Positions 29,157 to 40,025 of a stretch of DNA of 64,000 nt are shown one piece after another; the first letter of the stretch is position 1, and each line of letters starts with the position of its first letter. The DNA comes from Epithemia pelagica (taxonomy: Eukaryota > Bacillariophyta > Bacillariophyceae > Surirellales > Surirellaceae): positions 3,162,001-3,226,000 of the forward strand of contig OX337233.1 in assembly GCA_946965045.2 (NCBI GenBank). The letters run 5' to 3'. The position numbers and the translations under genes are program-made. Under the pieces are notes generated by a model, which searched no databases, was not told the origin of the DNA, and saw only the letters and a list, made by a program, of their open reading frames with translations.

Positions 29157-32100
29157 ATGAGTGAAGAAGATCCAGACAAGAATGTCGAACTAGAAAAAGA
29201 AGAAGAAGAAGAAGAAGAAGAAGAAGAGGGCATGGAAGTCCAAGAACAGGCAGGTCCTCCTCCCGAAGAAGCACCCGAGACGTTGTCGTCGTCGAAGCAG
29301 CCGCAACAATGGGACAAGACCGAGATTCCTGTAGTTTCCTGGATGCGTCAATTCTCCTTTGTGGGACGCAAAAACTGGCTCTTGATTGTCCGACGACCCA
29401 TTTTGCTCGTCACCATGGTACGTGTTGGTTCGTTCAAAGTTGTTTTGTGAGTTTGTGTACCATCACAGGATGTTTGGCTCACAACTAATGCTATGGTCGT
29501 TTTCTGTGGTTCTTTTTTGTTATCTATTGATTAGCTCTTGAGTTCGGTCTTTTCCGTCTTGTTGGCGTGGAGTCAGGGAAGTGACGACACGGACAAAATG
29601 GATTTTGGTACAGTCCCCGTGGATACCTGTGGAACGGTCAATTACACCTTTTATGCACTCTATGACAATGGCACTCGTCGATCCTGGCAAGATCAAGAAC
29701 AAATTCCCCTTTCCTACAATGATGAATGGCGTGACGGCCAAAATGTGGCCATTATGGGTACGTAATGTGTGAATATCAAAAGGATATACTGTTCTTTTGT
29801 TGTTTTGTGAATATTGATAAGGATGGGAGCGAAGGATCCACCAAAATGACCGATAGTCTCATGGTCTGTTGTCTGTTTGTTACGATATACTGCCATGCTA
29901 CAGGTCTCGGCCCCTTGTTGTTGGCCATTTGTGTCTTTATCTACATGCAAATGGAGATTGAGACCAAAATGTTGGGTGTGCTGCGCGCCTTGGGCGTTCG
30001 AGAAAGTGTTTATTGGGTCAGTTGGTGGATTCCCTTTCTCATGATTTCCTTTGTCAATGCCATTTTGGGTGCCATTACGGCCAAGATTATTGAAAATGTC
30101 CACGTGTGGGCCGCCACCTCGTTTGGTCCCATTTTCGTTTCCCTCTTCTTCTTGAATGTAGCCCTGGTGGGCGGTTCCTTTTTGCTCGTGGCCGTGGCCG
30201 GTGGGACCAGGGCCTTGGCCGCCCTCTTTATCTTGGTCAACCGCCTGGATTCCCTATGCCGTCGTGTCTGGCAAGAGTGTCGTGTTGACCAGTCCAGGTT
30301 CCGTCAATGGTGGATGGAATAATCCACCCAATGGCTTGTTTTGGCTCAATGGCAATACGGTACGCCCTCATTTCTCTACGACGAGTATTCAATATGGATG
30401 TACAGCACACGGAGCATTAGGACTAACACCCTGCCTGTTTCTATCGCTCTTGCTCGTTATTTGTCTCTTTTTTTCAAAATAGTCCTATGCCACGACCAAT
30501 ACTATCCAAGATGAAAATTGGATCATTATTGGATACAATACCTCGTCGTGTCAAAGACCCCTCTTGTCCGAGTCGGAGGCGGAATTTTTGAAAACACCTG
30601 AAGAACGCATGGAAGTGTCGTCCGACGAATACTTTATGGGATGCTACTTCAATGCCGGATATTCCAGTTGGGCCTCCCTGGAGGTACGAACAACAGACCG
30701 CGCTGTTGGAGACTGCTGCTGCTGTGGTGATACTCACCATTGAATGTTTTCGTGATTGTTTTTCTATGATCAGAACGGTGGCTTTCTCAACTTTTTGTTG
30801 CATGCCATCCCGTACACGCAATTCATGTACACATGGGCCAACATTTTGGGATATACCGCCATGCATAATCGTGAATTTGAAATCAAACACATGTCCATGA
30901 GTGCCGAAACCTTGGCCCGTCGGGCCATCGATCCCTTGGACGAGGAGCTGAGTCAAGGAAGTTCCTTGTATTCGCAGGGTCCCATGTTGGATCGGTGGTC
31001 AGGTACCTCCGAGTATGACAGTTCCATCAATAATTGGCTCTTCAATTGTCCGGCCAGCAACCTTTCCGATGCCTTTTGTACGTCGTTAACGACATGCTAC
31101 GGGTCCACCGAAATTGACTCCTCCTTGACCAGTTCGGCCATGATTGGAGTGTTGCTAGCCTTCATGACCATTTATATGCTTCTGGGTGCCTACTGGATTC
31201 AAGTCTTTCCGAGTGGGGTAAGTGTCGATTGTCGATTCATGTGTTTGCAGTGTCTCTTGATAAGTTATTTTTCTATTGTCACCATGTCTAACCATCATCG
31301 CTGTGTGATCATTGAATGGGTATATGGTCGATTTTTCCGTCCTTTCTCAGAATGGAGCGGCTCAACCGTATTATTTCCCCTTTTTGAGCCGCTATTGGTT
31401 TGGTGGCGCACGGCCGAAACGAGATAATGTTCCTCATGGAGGAACCGGTGTGTCCACTTCTACCATTTCCAAGATTTATGGCGAAAACCATGCCGTAGAT
31501 TGTGTGGATGTTTCCTTGGCCGTGGGAGAAGTGACGGCTCTACTTGGTACGTCTCATGGAATCGTCCAATAGGGATGTCGGCGTAGTACTATGATACTCA
31601 CGGAAATTATGACTGTGAGCAGGGCATAATGGAGCTGGCAAAACAACTCTTTCTCATATGCTTTGTTGCGAAACGGAGCCCAGTGATGGATCTGCCTCGA
31701 TTTTCGGACTCTCGGCATCCAAGGACAAGTTTGTGGTCCGACAGCTGGTGGGTGTCTGCAAACAAGACGACTACTTGTACCCCAATTTGTCCGCGCGAGA
31801 ACACCTTGAGTTGTTTGGAGGACTTCGTGGCGTTCCGGATGCCGATCTTGGAGGTATGGTTCAGAAATGGCTCGAAAGTGTCGATCTCGATCTGGTTCAG
31901 AATGGTCATGCTGGTGGCTACTCTGGAGGTATGAAGAGACGCCTCTCTGTCGCTTGTTCGGTACGTACTAATATGCAGAACAGGATGTCCGGTATTTGAT
32001 GCTGTAATGTTGTGTTCTCATTCGATTGCAAATAGACGATTGGTGACAGACCCTTTATTGTTTTGGACGAGCCAACCACAGGAATGGATCCAGTCTCGCG

Positions 32101-35100
32101 TCGCTTTGTTTGGAAGCACATTGACAGCATCAAAGACGGACGAGTTGTCCTCTTGGTAAGTTCGAAGCAAAGCATTCACTTTCTCTGGATAGACCTATTT
32201 GTATCGCTCACTCACGGTGTTCCCTGAATAATTTTTTCAGACAACACATGCAATGGAAGAGGCTGATCTCTTGGCTGACACGGTTGTCATTATGCGCAAG
32301 GGCCAAGTCGCAGCTTGTGGATCCCCACTGCAGCTCAAGACTGAACACGGGTCGTCTCTCCAGTTTTCGCTCTTGGTTGACCAGGAAGATATCGATCGCA
32401 CCATCGAGCTTATTCGCGAACGATTTGCTGGAGTGGAAGAGTGGGTAGACATTCAACCTAGTGGCACTGGAAATGTGACAGTCGCAATCTCCAAGATTCA
32501 AGGGGAAGCCGCCAGCTCCAGGAGTGTGGCGTCTCCCGGAGGAGTCGATGTCGAACGACGCGCTGATTTTGCGTCCTTTTTGGAAAGTGGTGCATCGGGT
32601 GTACGGGAATATGGTTTTTCAAACAGTTCCCTTGAAGAAGTCTTTCTCAAAGTCACGGAAGGTGACGAAGAAGAGTCTCAAGAGACGGATGACGAGCAAA
32701 AAGAAGACTCTGTTGACTTGAAGGCATCAGATACAGAAACAGGAGAGAAGGAAGATGATGCCCTTTCCCTCGTTATTGACGATAATGCGACAGGTGGAAT
32801 TGGATCCTTCGAATCCAAGTTGACCGTGAAGGGTCAGCTTGTAGCTCTCCTCAAGTTCATGGTCATTCGCGATTGGACAGGACGAAGTTCCATCGCTAAC
32901 TGGATCACACATTGTGTACTTTTATGTCTCTCTGTTTTCCTTGCAATCAAAGCAGCAGAGAATACAGAAGCAAGTGCTATTCTTGTGTTGGTTGTGTTCA
33001 CATTGACAGTTACTTTGCTGACAGTGGGAACGCCAATTTACTACGAACGATTCTCCGGTCTTTTCTACTTGACCCGATCCCAGGGACTGCTGAAACCGGC
33101 CTACGTTTCATCCCAAGTCATTTACAGCTACGTTTTGTCCTTCGTTTTCACGTTTGTCGTGTTAAGTCTCGTCTATGCCACATCACTCTTCCGAGACCCT
33201 GAACTCTGTGAAGCCAACTATGAACAACCTTCATCACGATGTAACTGGTCGTACGGTGATCGTCGACAGATCAATTGGCCATCTTCGATCTACTGGTGGA
33301 ATCCTCCTGAATATGAGGGGGAGTATGTAAGACTTTATGCCCGTCGTACTCCTGGTCATTACGGTCTGATTCTGGGCATTATTGCAATTTTTCCATTGAC
33401 CATGCCAGGAAGCTTGTTTTCCAGTACTCATTTCCCTGGATTCAAACTTGCAGTTACAGTGCTGACAGTTCTCGTTTTGGGCATTAGCATTTTGCCGCTG
33501 ATACTATACGATGCTTTCAATGGAAAGGGTGTAGATGAAGAGCAGGAGTGTTTCTGGGATATTTGCAATACAACGTATTACGGCAACGAAACGACCTTGG
33601 ACGGGGAAGAATTTCTGAATTGCATCGGTCTTTGGGTGAATGATGGTCAGTCAGGCGCTTTGTGCATTCCCAAAGCGGCTGGCATTGCACCACAAATTGG
33701 CTTGTTTCAGACACTCTACATGACTTTAATGTCTGACATCACCTTCCATTCGACGCCACCTGAATACGTGGAAGAAAAATTGATCCCAATGTTATCTGGA
33801 GATTACGACTGCAACGGTTCCACCTGTCAGTTCCCGTATGCACGCGAGCAATACAGTGGGTTCATTGGCTATATGGTTCTTGGGGCTGTCCTTTTGACTG
33901 GTTTCGGATTCATGTTGCTATCCGTTCTCTCTTACCCAGGTAAGCGAGTTCAGCAGTTGAAGGCATCCGTGAGCAATTGGTTTGGGAACATGTTGCATCC
34001 TTGTCGACGCAATCGTTCCTCCACCACCACAAGCCCCGATGACACGGACAAAACCGAGAATGTATCAAAGGAGGTACTGGAGGAGACAAAGGCGGTTGAG
34101 GACTTGGTTGGTTCCTTTGTTCTTTCCGAGAATGATGGAACGCAGAATGTGGTGGCCAAGATTGCTGATTATGAAGCCATTCCCCGTGACGACATACCCC
34201 CGGTCGTCTCGTACAAACTGCGTAAAGAATATCGTCTACCCGGTGGTTTTGCCACCAAGTTGGCATTGGAGTCACTCGACTTGCATGTATCCAAAGGCCA
34301 GGTGCTTGGTTTGCTCGGAAAGAACGGCGCCGGTAAGAGTACGGCTCTCAAGATTTTCTCGGGTGGCCACGAAGCGTCTGCGGGTGTTGCCTTGGTCGCC
34401 GGTTATGACATTGGCATGGAACAGATTCAAGCCTTTGAACGATTGGGAAATTGTGCACAATTTGATGTCATTTGGCCTTGGGAAACCATCCAGTCCCATT
34501 TGGAATTTTTCGGTGGACTCAAAGGATTGCCCAAGGACCGTCTGGCCGATATTGCTCGTGCCGTTGCCTCTTCCGTGGGTCTTGGGGCCCCGGAAGTTTA
34601 CACTCGACGTGCGGGAGCTCTTTCGGGTGGTATGCGCAGACGTTTGTCGATTGCGATTTCCTTGATTGGTGCTCCGCGTGTTCTTCTCCTGGACGAGCCC
34701 AGTAAGTGTCATTTCGCTCATGATGTATCGTGTGTATTGTGGTATCTCTGTTGTACTCATGGCCTTTTCCCTTGTGAACAAATTGCAGCCACTGGATTGG
34801 ATCCGTCGACTCGAAACAACATCTGGAACCTCATTGGGTCATTCGCCACGGAAGAACGCGCCAGCATTATCAGTAAGTCTCATCCACTACTGGTATATTC
34901 ACGTCTCCCAATCTTTCTCGTGTGGTTCACGGCTCTCACGGACGGCTCGTTCCATGCCTCTTCTCTTCTTGTTTTTTTTTTTCGACAGCCACACACATGA
35001 TGTTGGAAGCCGATTCCTTGTGCAACCGAATTGCTATCATGGCCCAGGGGAACTTGAAAACCATTGGGAGTCAGCAGTGGCTCAAGGACACGTACGGTTC

Positions 35101-35383
35101 GGGGTATTTGTTGCAACTCAACTTGATTCGAAGTGACGAAGATACACAGAATCAGGCATTGGAGTTTGTCCGCACTCACTTGCACCCCGATGCGGTCATT
35201 TTGTCCCGTCAAGCCAAGACACTCCAAGTGGCCTTGCCCAAGAATGGTGGTGGAAGCGATGTGAGTCTGTCGGATGTCTTTCGTGTCCTTTACAGCGAAA
35301 AACGATACGAAGAGGGTCAAATCAATCAATTCTTGTTTGCGCAGTCCTCGTTGGAAGATGTCTTTGTGGCTCTCGGAGAATGA
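29157..35383 (+). CDS. Full-length ABCA-type ABC transporter, copy A (one exon frame-disrupted)
   Basis: Eleven exons: 29157-29417, 29535-29757, 29904-30359, 30483-30683, 30774-31217, 31351-31546, 31623-31960, 32036-32155, 32241-34701, 34789-34872 and 34989-35383; about 1725 residues. After an acidic N-terminus (Glu run) come TMD1, NBD1, TMD2 and NBD2, the ABCA order. NBD1: Walker [10 protein letters not shown] split by an intron, signature YSGGMKRR, Walker [15 protein letters not shown]-loop [12 protein letters not shown]2: [47 protein letters not shown] proteins move lipids across membranes. Exon 3 is 8 nt shorter than in copy B (loss near 30230-30250), which shifts the frame inside a TMD1 helix and leads to a stop at 30320-30322. 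This copy is therefore a possible pseudogene unless the sequence is in error. Confidence 0.75.
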
Positions 35384-35909
35384 GAGCGGGCTTTGTCCAT
35401 GTGTGTGTGTATGCGTGCTTGAGAGTCATGGGAAGTAGATACGAATGAGTAATGGTAATTCTATTATTATGTGGATGACATGCAATTCTACATAGAAATG
35501 ACATCCAGGACACGCAGCCCAGTCGGCAAATCGAAATACCGACGACGTGCGTTGCTGCAATAGTTGCTTCTTGCGCGAGACAGGGGTTGGAGCAATGCAG
35601 AATCAAGATTACCATTTGAATGTATGTCGCTTTGTGACTTCTTGCGCTTCGTCTTTTAGTAGACTATCTATCAATATCTATTGCGTTGTGATCCGATAGT
35701 GTTGAATGGAAACGATCATTGAATCATCATTTCAGGAGACGGAAGACAAAAAACAACCTGCGGTGATCCAGGTTTGGTGGTGTAACGCCTGATTCAGCTG
35801 AGCTAGTAAGGACCTCCGGCGTCAGCCTTGGCGTTTATTTCTTATCATGTCGGTCCTGTCGGTTGTTCGTTTCCAAAACTCTCATTCTGATATAGCTCCA
35901 GGCTGTTTC
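35384..35909. other. Intergenic between ABC copy A and the Crinkler kinase gene
   Basis: About 525 bp between two convergent stop codons. No gene or strong repeat is seen. Confidence 0.4.
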
Positions 35910-37718
35910 TTAGCGGGAGTGTGCCCAGGCCCCCGCTAGAGGCATGTCACGATCTTTGAGCTCTATGTCAAAATTAGGCATGTTAGGATTGGGTTCCAAT
36001 TCTCCTTTCTCAACCTTTTCGCAGAATGACTCCCATGACGACGCGTTCGATTCATCGGTGGGTTGGAAAAGCCGCATGACCTGCCCTAGCGAGAACCAGT
36101 CGTGACTCGTTTCCGGCTGTATCAGTGATGACTCGTCACCATTTTCTTCGATACGATGGATCATGTTGTCAACGTCTGGATGTCTCGTTCCATCTTGAGA
36201 TATCGCATTGAATGTTGAAGGATACCGTTCAGCCCGAACAAAATCAAAGTCGATGATACTCCCACAACTTAGCAGATTCGCAAGGCGAATATCCCCATGG
36301 GGTCCGAAATTATCATGAAGACGTCGTAGTTTTCGAATGATTTCCTGAAAAACCTCAGTACTCACATCGTTCTTCCAGTCACTTGAAATCCACTTCATTT
36401 TAACAATCTCCAGTTGATTGTCGTTGGAAATCAAGAGCTCGGCATTCTCATCAAGTAGCATCCGAACCACATCGATATTCGGCTTTCGATGTTGGGCCAT
36501 GTCGTCGTCATAGACCTTGTAAACAAACTCGTCAATCTTACCAACCACCGGGCCCAGGCGGCTGCCATAGTGTTCCAGTCTCGAAGGAAAGCTTTCTTGT
36601 GCCGCTACAAGACCGCGCGCCACCATCACAATCGCTTCCGCACCGCGGCCCACGTAGAGAGGCGACGTTTCCCACACATGTGATTGTTTGGTGAATTCCG
36701 CCGGGACGAGACCATATGCCGACACGGTCCAATGTTCCAGATCGTTGGCCCCGGCAATGTCAATGACAATGCATGGTTTCTGGTGGAGAATGAGAATGTT
36801 GCTCCCGACCATGTCCGCTCGGGCTTTCCGTTCCGTCTCTGGGATACCGCTGGGCTTGTATTGACATGCCGCCAAGACACACGCCCCAAGTGTTTTTTCT
36901 GGATGGACAAACCATGCGCACATGTCGATTTGTTGATCCAGAGATTTCGTATCTTCCACTGGTTTCGATTTAAATTTTTCGGTTTCCCTCTTTCTCTTGC
37001 GAATGATTTCAAACTCTTGAGGAGCACTGTCTGGACGTTCCATGTTGGTCACAAGATGCAGCTGATGCGTGACTCTCAAGCGCATCGGGTCCGTGGTATC
37101 CCGGTCGTGCTGCAGCAAGTCGATGGCCAGTCGAAACAGCTCCGACCCTACCGCTGACTGCGAGGCTTCGTCATCATCCGGGTATGAATTGTGGAACAAG
37201 GAGTGTTTCTTTGTGGAGCCGACCGCCAGGACTTTTTCCAGCTTGGCCACTTGGTCGACGACGCGGTCCTTTTGTTCCAACGGTTCAAACTCTCGAGCGG
37301 CCAGGACAAAGTCCAGATAACACTTGTGGGCAATAAATCCGCCCCGACAGGGATCCTCCGCCACCTGCTTGTTTCGAAATTCGGCACGGAGCGTGGGATC
37401 CTTGGCCACTTCGGAGACACTCTGGACCAAATAGTGCTGTTGGTTCGATTTTTTTTGCGGAGGAGCGATTACCAAAAGAGGGTTGGGGCCCGTTGTATCC
37501 GTCGGGATGGGATCGTACGGCTCGAGTTGTTCGTGGGCTGTGTCATTTGCCGCAAACACCTGGAGCTGTGGAGCATCCATGTTCTTGAGCATGTTCGAGG
37601 AACTGTTCTTGATGGCCTCTTTCAGATCATCCACACAAGCATTATCTTGCAGGTCTGCTTTGCTGACGACCGTCGATTCACCAGCGGTAAGCTTGTACCA
37701 GACACGTACTTTCGACAT
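35910..37718 (-). CDS. Crinkler-type (CRN) modular protein with C-terminal kinase domain
   Basis: Single-exon protein of 602 residues, ATG at 37718. Residues 1-90 form a ubiquitin-like header of the Crinkler family: VRVWYKLTAGE, ACVDDLKEAIKN, PQLQVFAAND and NPLLVIAPPQ. A middle region contains a basic stretch (IIRKRKRETEKFKSKP). The C-terminal part resembles the kinase domain of CRN proteins: KIDEFVYKVYDDD could hold the ATP-binding Lys, GPHGDIRLANLL (near residue 474) the catalytic HxD and Asn, and IDFDFVRAE (near 488) the metal-binding Asp. No signal peptide is seen, so an intracellular role is more likely than secretion. The first 90 codons and about 195 bp upstream are nearly identical to the gene at 38265-39665. 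Host target and function are unknown. Confidence 0.7.
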   Translation of the reverse strand: MSKVRVWYKLTAGESTVVSKADLQDNACVDDLKEAIKNSSSNMLKNMDAPQLQVFAANDTAHEQLEPYDPIPTDTTGPNPLLVIAPPQKKSNQQHYLVQSVSEVAKDPTLRAEFRNKQVAEDPCRGGFIAHKCYLDFVLAAREFEPLEQKDRVVDQVAKLEKVLAVGSTKKHSLFHNSYPDDDEASQSAVGSELFRLAIDLLQHDRDTTDPMRLRVTHQLHLVTNMERPDSAPQEFEIIRKRKRETEKFKSKPVEDTKSLDQQIDMCAWFVHPEKTLGACVLAACQYKPSGIPETERKARADMVGSNILILHQKPCIVIDIAGANDLEHWTVSAYGLVPAEFTKQSHVWETSPLYVGRGAEAIVMVARGLVAAQESFPSRLEHYGSRLGPVVGKIDEFVYKVYDDDMAQHRKPNIDVVRMLLDENAELLISNDNQLEIVKMKWISSDWKNDVSTEVFQEIIRKLRRLHDNFGPHGDIRLANLLSCGSIIDFDFVRAERYPSTFNAISQDGTRHPDVDNMIHRIEENGDESSLIQPETSHDWFSLGQVMRLFQPTDESNASSWESFCEKVEKGELEPNPNMPNFDIELKDRDMPLAGAWAHSR

Positions 37719-37913
37719 GGTGCTTGGATCTCATGGGACGAAGAACAAGGGAATGGAATTCCCTTGCTCTTTGGGGTTTTCTTGAAGAGGATGCTGAGGA
37801 GTATTCCCCAGAGAGTGAGGGGTGAGTCCAGGTCGCCGTTGGGTGAGGATCTTCGATTTACGCTGGAAAGGCGGCCGCGGAAGGAGTAAGGTACTCTCTA
37901 AGATGACTCTAGG
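37444..37913. repeat. 470-bp duplicated block, unit 1 (Crinkler header and promoter)
   Basis: Nearly identical to 39391-39860. It covers the header codons, the ATG and about 195 bp upstream, and stops abruptly at both ends. Differences are a few substitutions and two compensating 3-nt indels. Confidence 0.9.
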
Positions 37914-38264
37914 AACCACTCCCCTTCTACCATCGCAGTTTTTGAAGAGCATACCAACCGCAAAAGTAATCGAAAAGAGAAAGCGAGTAAGTCTCCTGTT
38001 CATGATTGCTCAAAGAAACCACAAAAGTGATTGAACACGCAACTATACGGTTGGCCGTTACGACGAAGTATCTGATCGTTATGAAAAGGTGAGGAGACGA
38101 AGCAATGTTGGCGATGAGTTGAGGAATCAGGGAACAGGGAGAATTTTCTTTGAGGAAAAGCAGAAACAAAATGGAATGGGTTAGCCAATAGGTCGGCCGA
38201 GAACCGAGAAAGCGTATTGCTTTCAGTTTTTGATCGGGTTGTTGTGAACATAGACAGGGCTTGT
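37914..38264. other. Intergenic between the two Crinkler genes
   Basis: About 350 bp outside the duplicated block, between the promoter of the kinase gene and the stop of the HNH gene. No gene is supported. Confidence 0.4.
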
Positions 38265-39665
38265 TTACCCTACCAACCTCCATGACTGCAGGGCATTTTG
38301 ATAATTCCAAAGGAGACATTTCTCCAAAATCTCAGCAGCTTCCACTTCGTACAAGTTAGCAGAATTTGACCAGCATTCACTAAGGTCGTCGACACCAGGA
38401 ATGGCTGTCACAAGGATAGTGTCCCCGTCCTCAGACTCCTCCGTAACGAGAGTATTTTTGTTATTCTTGGGATAGAATATTTGAACATCAGCCCCCGATA
38501 TCGTCCACCGATCGTTTGGGTATTTGTAGAGAGCCGCGCCTTTTTCAAGCTTGTTTAAAATAGCCTCTGCAATTTCATTCCTGTTAAATACCAACTCCAA
38601 TGGGATAATGTAGTAATGGCATTCGTCAATGATACAGGTGGAAAATTCAGTGTTGGCATTTCGCAAAGGCCTAATCGCAAAGGACTGCACTGTTTTCCGT
38701 CGCTTTCCTCTTCCCCGTCCAGTTCCATCAAAGTTCAGATGGACATCTCTACTCAACGCAAGGCGGTTGAAGTCGGGTGTATCAAGCCATTCATACACTC
38801 CGTGACATTTGGCACTGGGGAAGATGTGAGCTGATTCCGCCTCAGCCAACGTGAAAGAAGCACTGTTCTCAATCCGTTGAAATCGAAAAGTGGTGTCTTT
38901 TATTGATAGAAGGGTGACATCCATTGTGAAGTCGCTTGATCGAGTATCCAATATCATGTCTACAAGAGGCGAACCCGGTTCCGCTTCTCCATTTTGTGGT
39001 TCGGAGTGAGTCTTTAGAACCATGTTTTCGACTGTCACTGGAAAGGGGTCAATTTCTGATAAGGTCAAGTCCCGCACGATGTTCTGTTGGTCGTCCACCA
39101 GCTGTAAATCCCCGTTGTTGCGAAGAATATAAGCCTTCAAGTTGTCCACAAAATAGCCAGCCCGTAAAACCTTGCTAAACACCACAGAAAACTTAATGAT
39201 CGAACGATTGAACGGGTCACTATCACTCGCCTCTGTGACAAAAGCCGTATTTGCATCTAGATCTGGTGGATATAATCCTTTAAGAGAAGACGCCAATTTG
39301 AACAGCTCGTAACGGGCACCAGCGTGGGTTTTTGGTCGAGATATTGCCCCGGAGACCTTGCACCAGCGACTTGGTTGTTGCGAAAGCGGTTTCGATTTTT
39401 TTTGCGGAGCGATTACCAAAAGAGGGTTGGGGCCCGTTGTATCCGTCGGGATGGGATCGTACGGCTCGAGTTGTTCGTGGGTGGTGCCGCCTGCCGCAAA
39501 CACCTGGAGCTGTGCAGCATCAATCTTCTTGAGCATGTTCGAGGAACTGTTCTTGATGGCCTGTTTCAGATCATCCACACAAGCATCCTCTGGCAGGTCT
39601 GCTTTGCTTGACACCGTCGATTCACCAGCGGTAAGCTTGTACCAGACACGTATTACTTTGGACAT
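38265..39665 (-). CDS. Crinkler-type (CRN) modular protein with C-terminal HNH-like nuclease domain
   Basis: Single-exon protein of 466 residues, ATG at 39665, TAA at 38265. Residues 1-92 are the same ubiquitin-like header as in the neighbouring gene (IRVWYKLTAGE, ACVDDLKQAIKN, NPLLVIAP). From about residue 93 the sequence is unrelated to that gene. Residues about 275-345 carry AHIFPSAKCHG, then FNRLALSRDVHLNFDG, then a basic GRGRGKRRKT. The order AH, N-R-L-A-L, D-V-H-x-x-FD fits the HNH_2-type endonuclease fold, where the His and Asn residues hold the metal and activate water. CRN proteins with nuclease C-termini are known. No signal peptide is seen. The HNH call is by motif only, so the catalytic state is uncertain. 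Confidence 0.65.
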   Translation of the reverse strand: MSKVIRVWYKLTAGESTVSSKADLPEDACVDDLKQAIKNSSSNMLKKIDAAQLQVFAAGGTTHEQLEPYDPIPTDTTGPNPLLVIAPQKKSKPLSQQPSRWCKVSGAISRPKTHAGARYELFKLASSLKGLYPPDLDANTAFVTEASDSDPFNRSIIKFSVVFSKVLRAGYFVDNLKAYILRNNGDLQLVDDQQNIVRDLTLSEIDPFPVTVENMVLKTHSEPQNGEAEPGSPLVDMILDTRSSDFTMDVTLLSIKDTTFRFQRIENSASFTLAEAESAHIFPSAKCHGVYEWLDTPDFNRLALSRDVHLNFDGTGRGRGKRRKTVQSFAIRPLRNANTEFSTCIIDECHYYIIPLELVFNRNEIAEAILNKLEKGAALYKYPNDRWTISGADVQIFYPKNNKNTLVTEESEDGDTILVTAIPGVDDLSECWSNSANLYEVEAAEILEKCLLWNYQNALQSWRLVG

Positions 39666-39860
39666 GGTGCTTGGATCTCATGGGACGAAGAACAAGGGAA
39701 TGGAATTCCCTTGCTCTTTGGGAGTTTCTTGAAGAGGATGCTGAGGAGTATTCCCCAGAGAGTGAGGGGTGAGTCCAGGTCGCCGTTGGGTGAGGATCTT
39801 CGATCTGCGCTGGAAAGGCGGCCGCGGAAGGAGTAAGGTACTCTCTAAGATGACTCTAGG
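39391..39860. repeat. 470-bp duplicated block, unit 2 (Crinkler header and promoter)
   Basis: Second copy of the block at 37444-37913, in the same orientation. It includes a shared GCGGCCGCGGAAGGAGTAAG string in the presumed promoter. Confidence 0.9.
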
Positions 39861-40025
39861 CAGTAAACAAAGACCGTGAGACTCCCAAGCAGGAGGGAGT
39901 CGCACATGAGTCGAACTCGCGATGGGTCATTCTCTGTCTTTCATTTCGCATATGTTGGCGTTTCTTGGTCATGGCTTCCTTCGTTCCCCATCCTTTTGTC
40001 GTCGTCCTCCTCCTCTTCTTGGACC
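39861..40025. promoter_or_regulatory. Short divergent spacer, Crinkler / glycosyltransferase
   Basis: The space between the duplicated Crinkler promoter block and the chosen ATG of the next glycosyltransferase. An in-frame ATG at 39906 could extend that protein by 40 residues. Confidence 0.3.
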
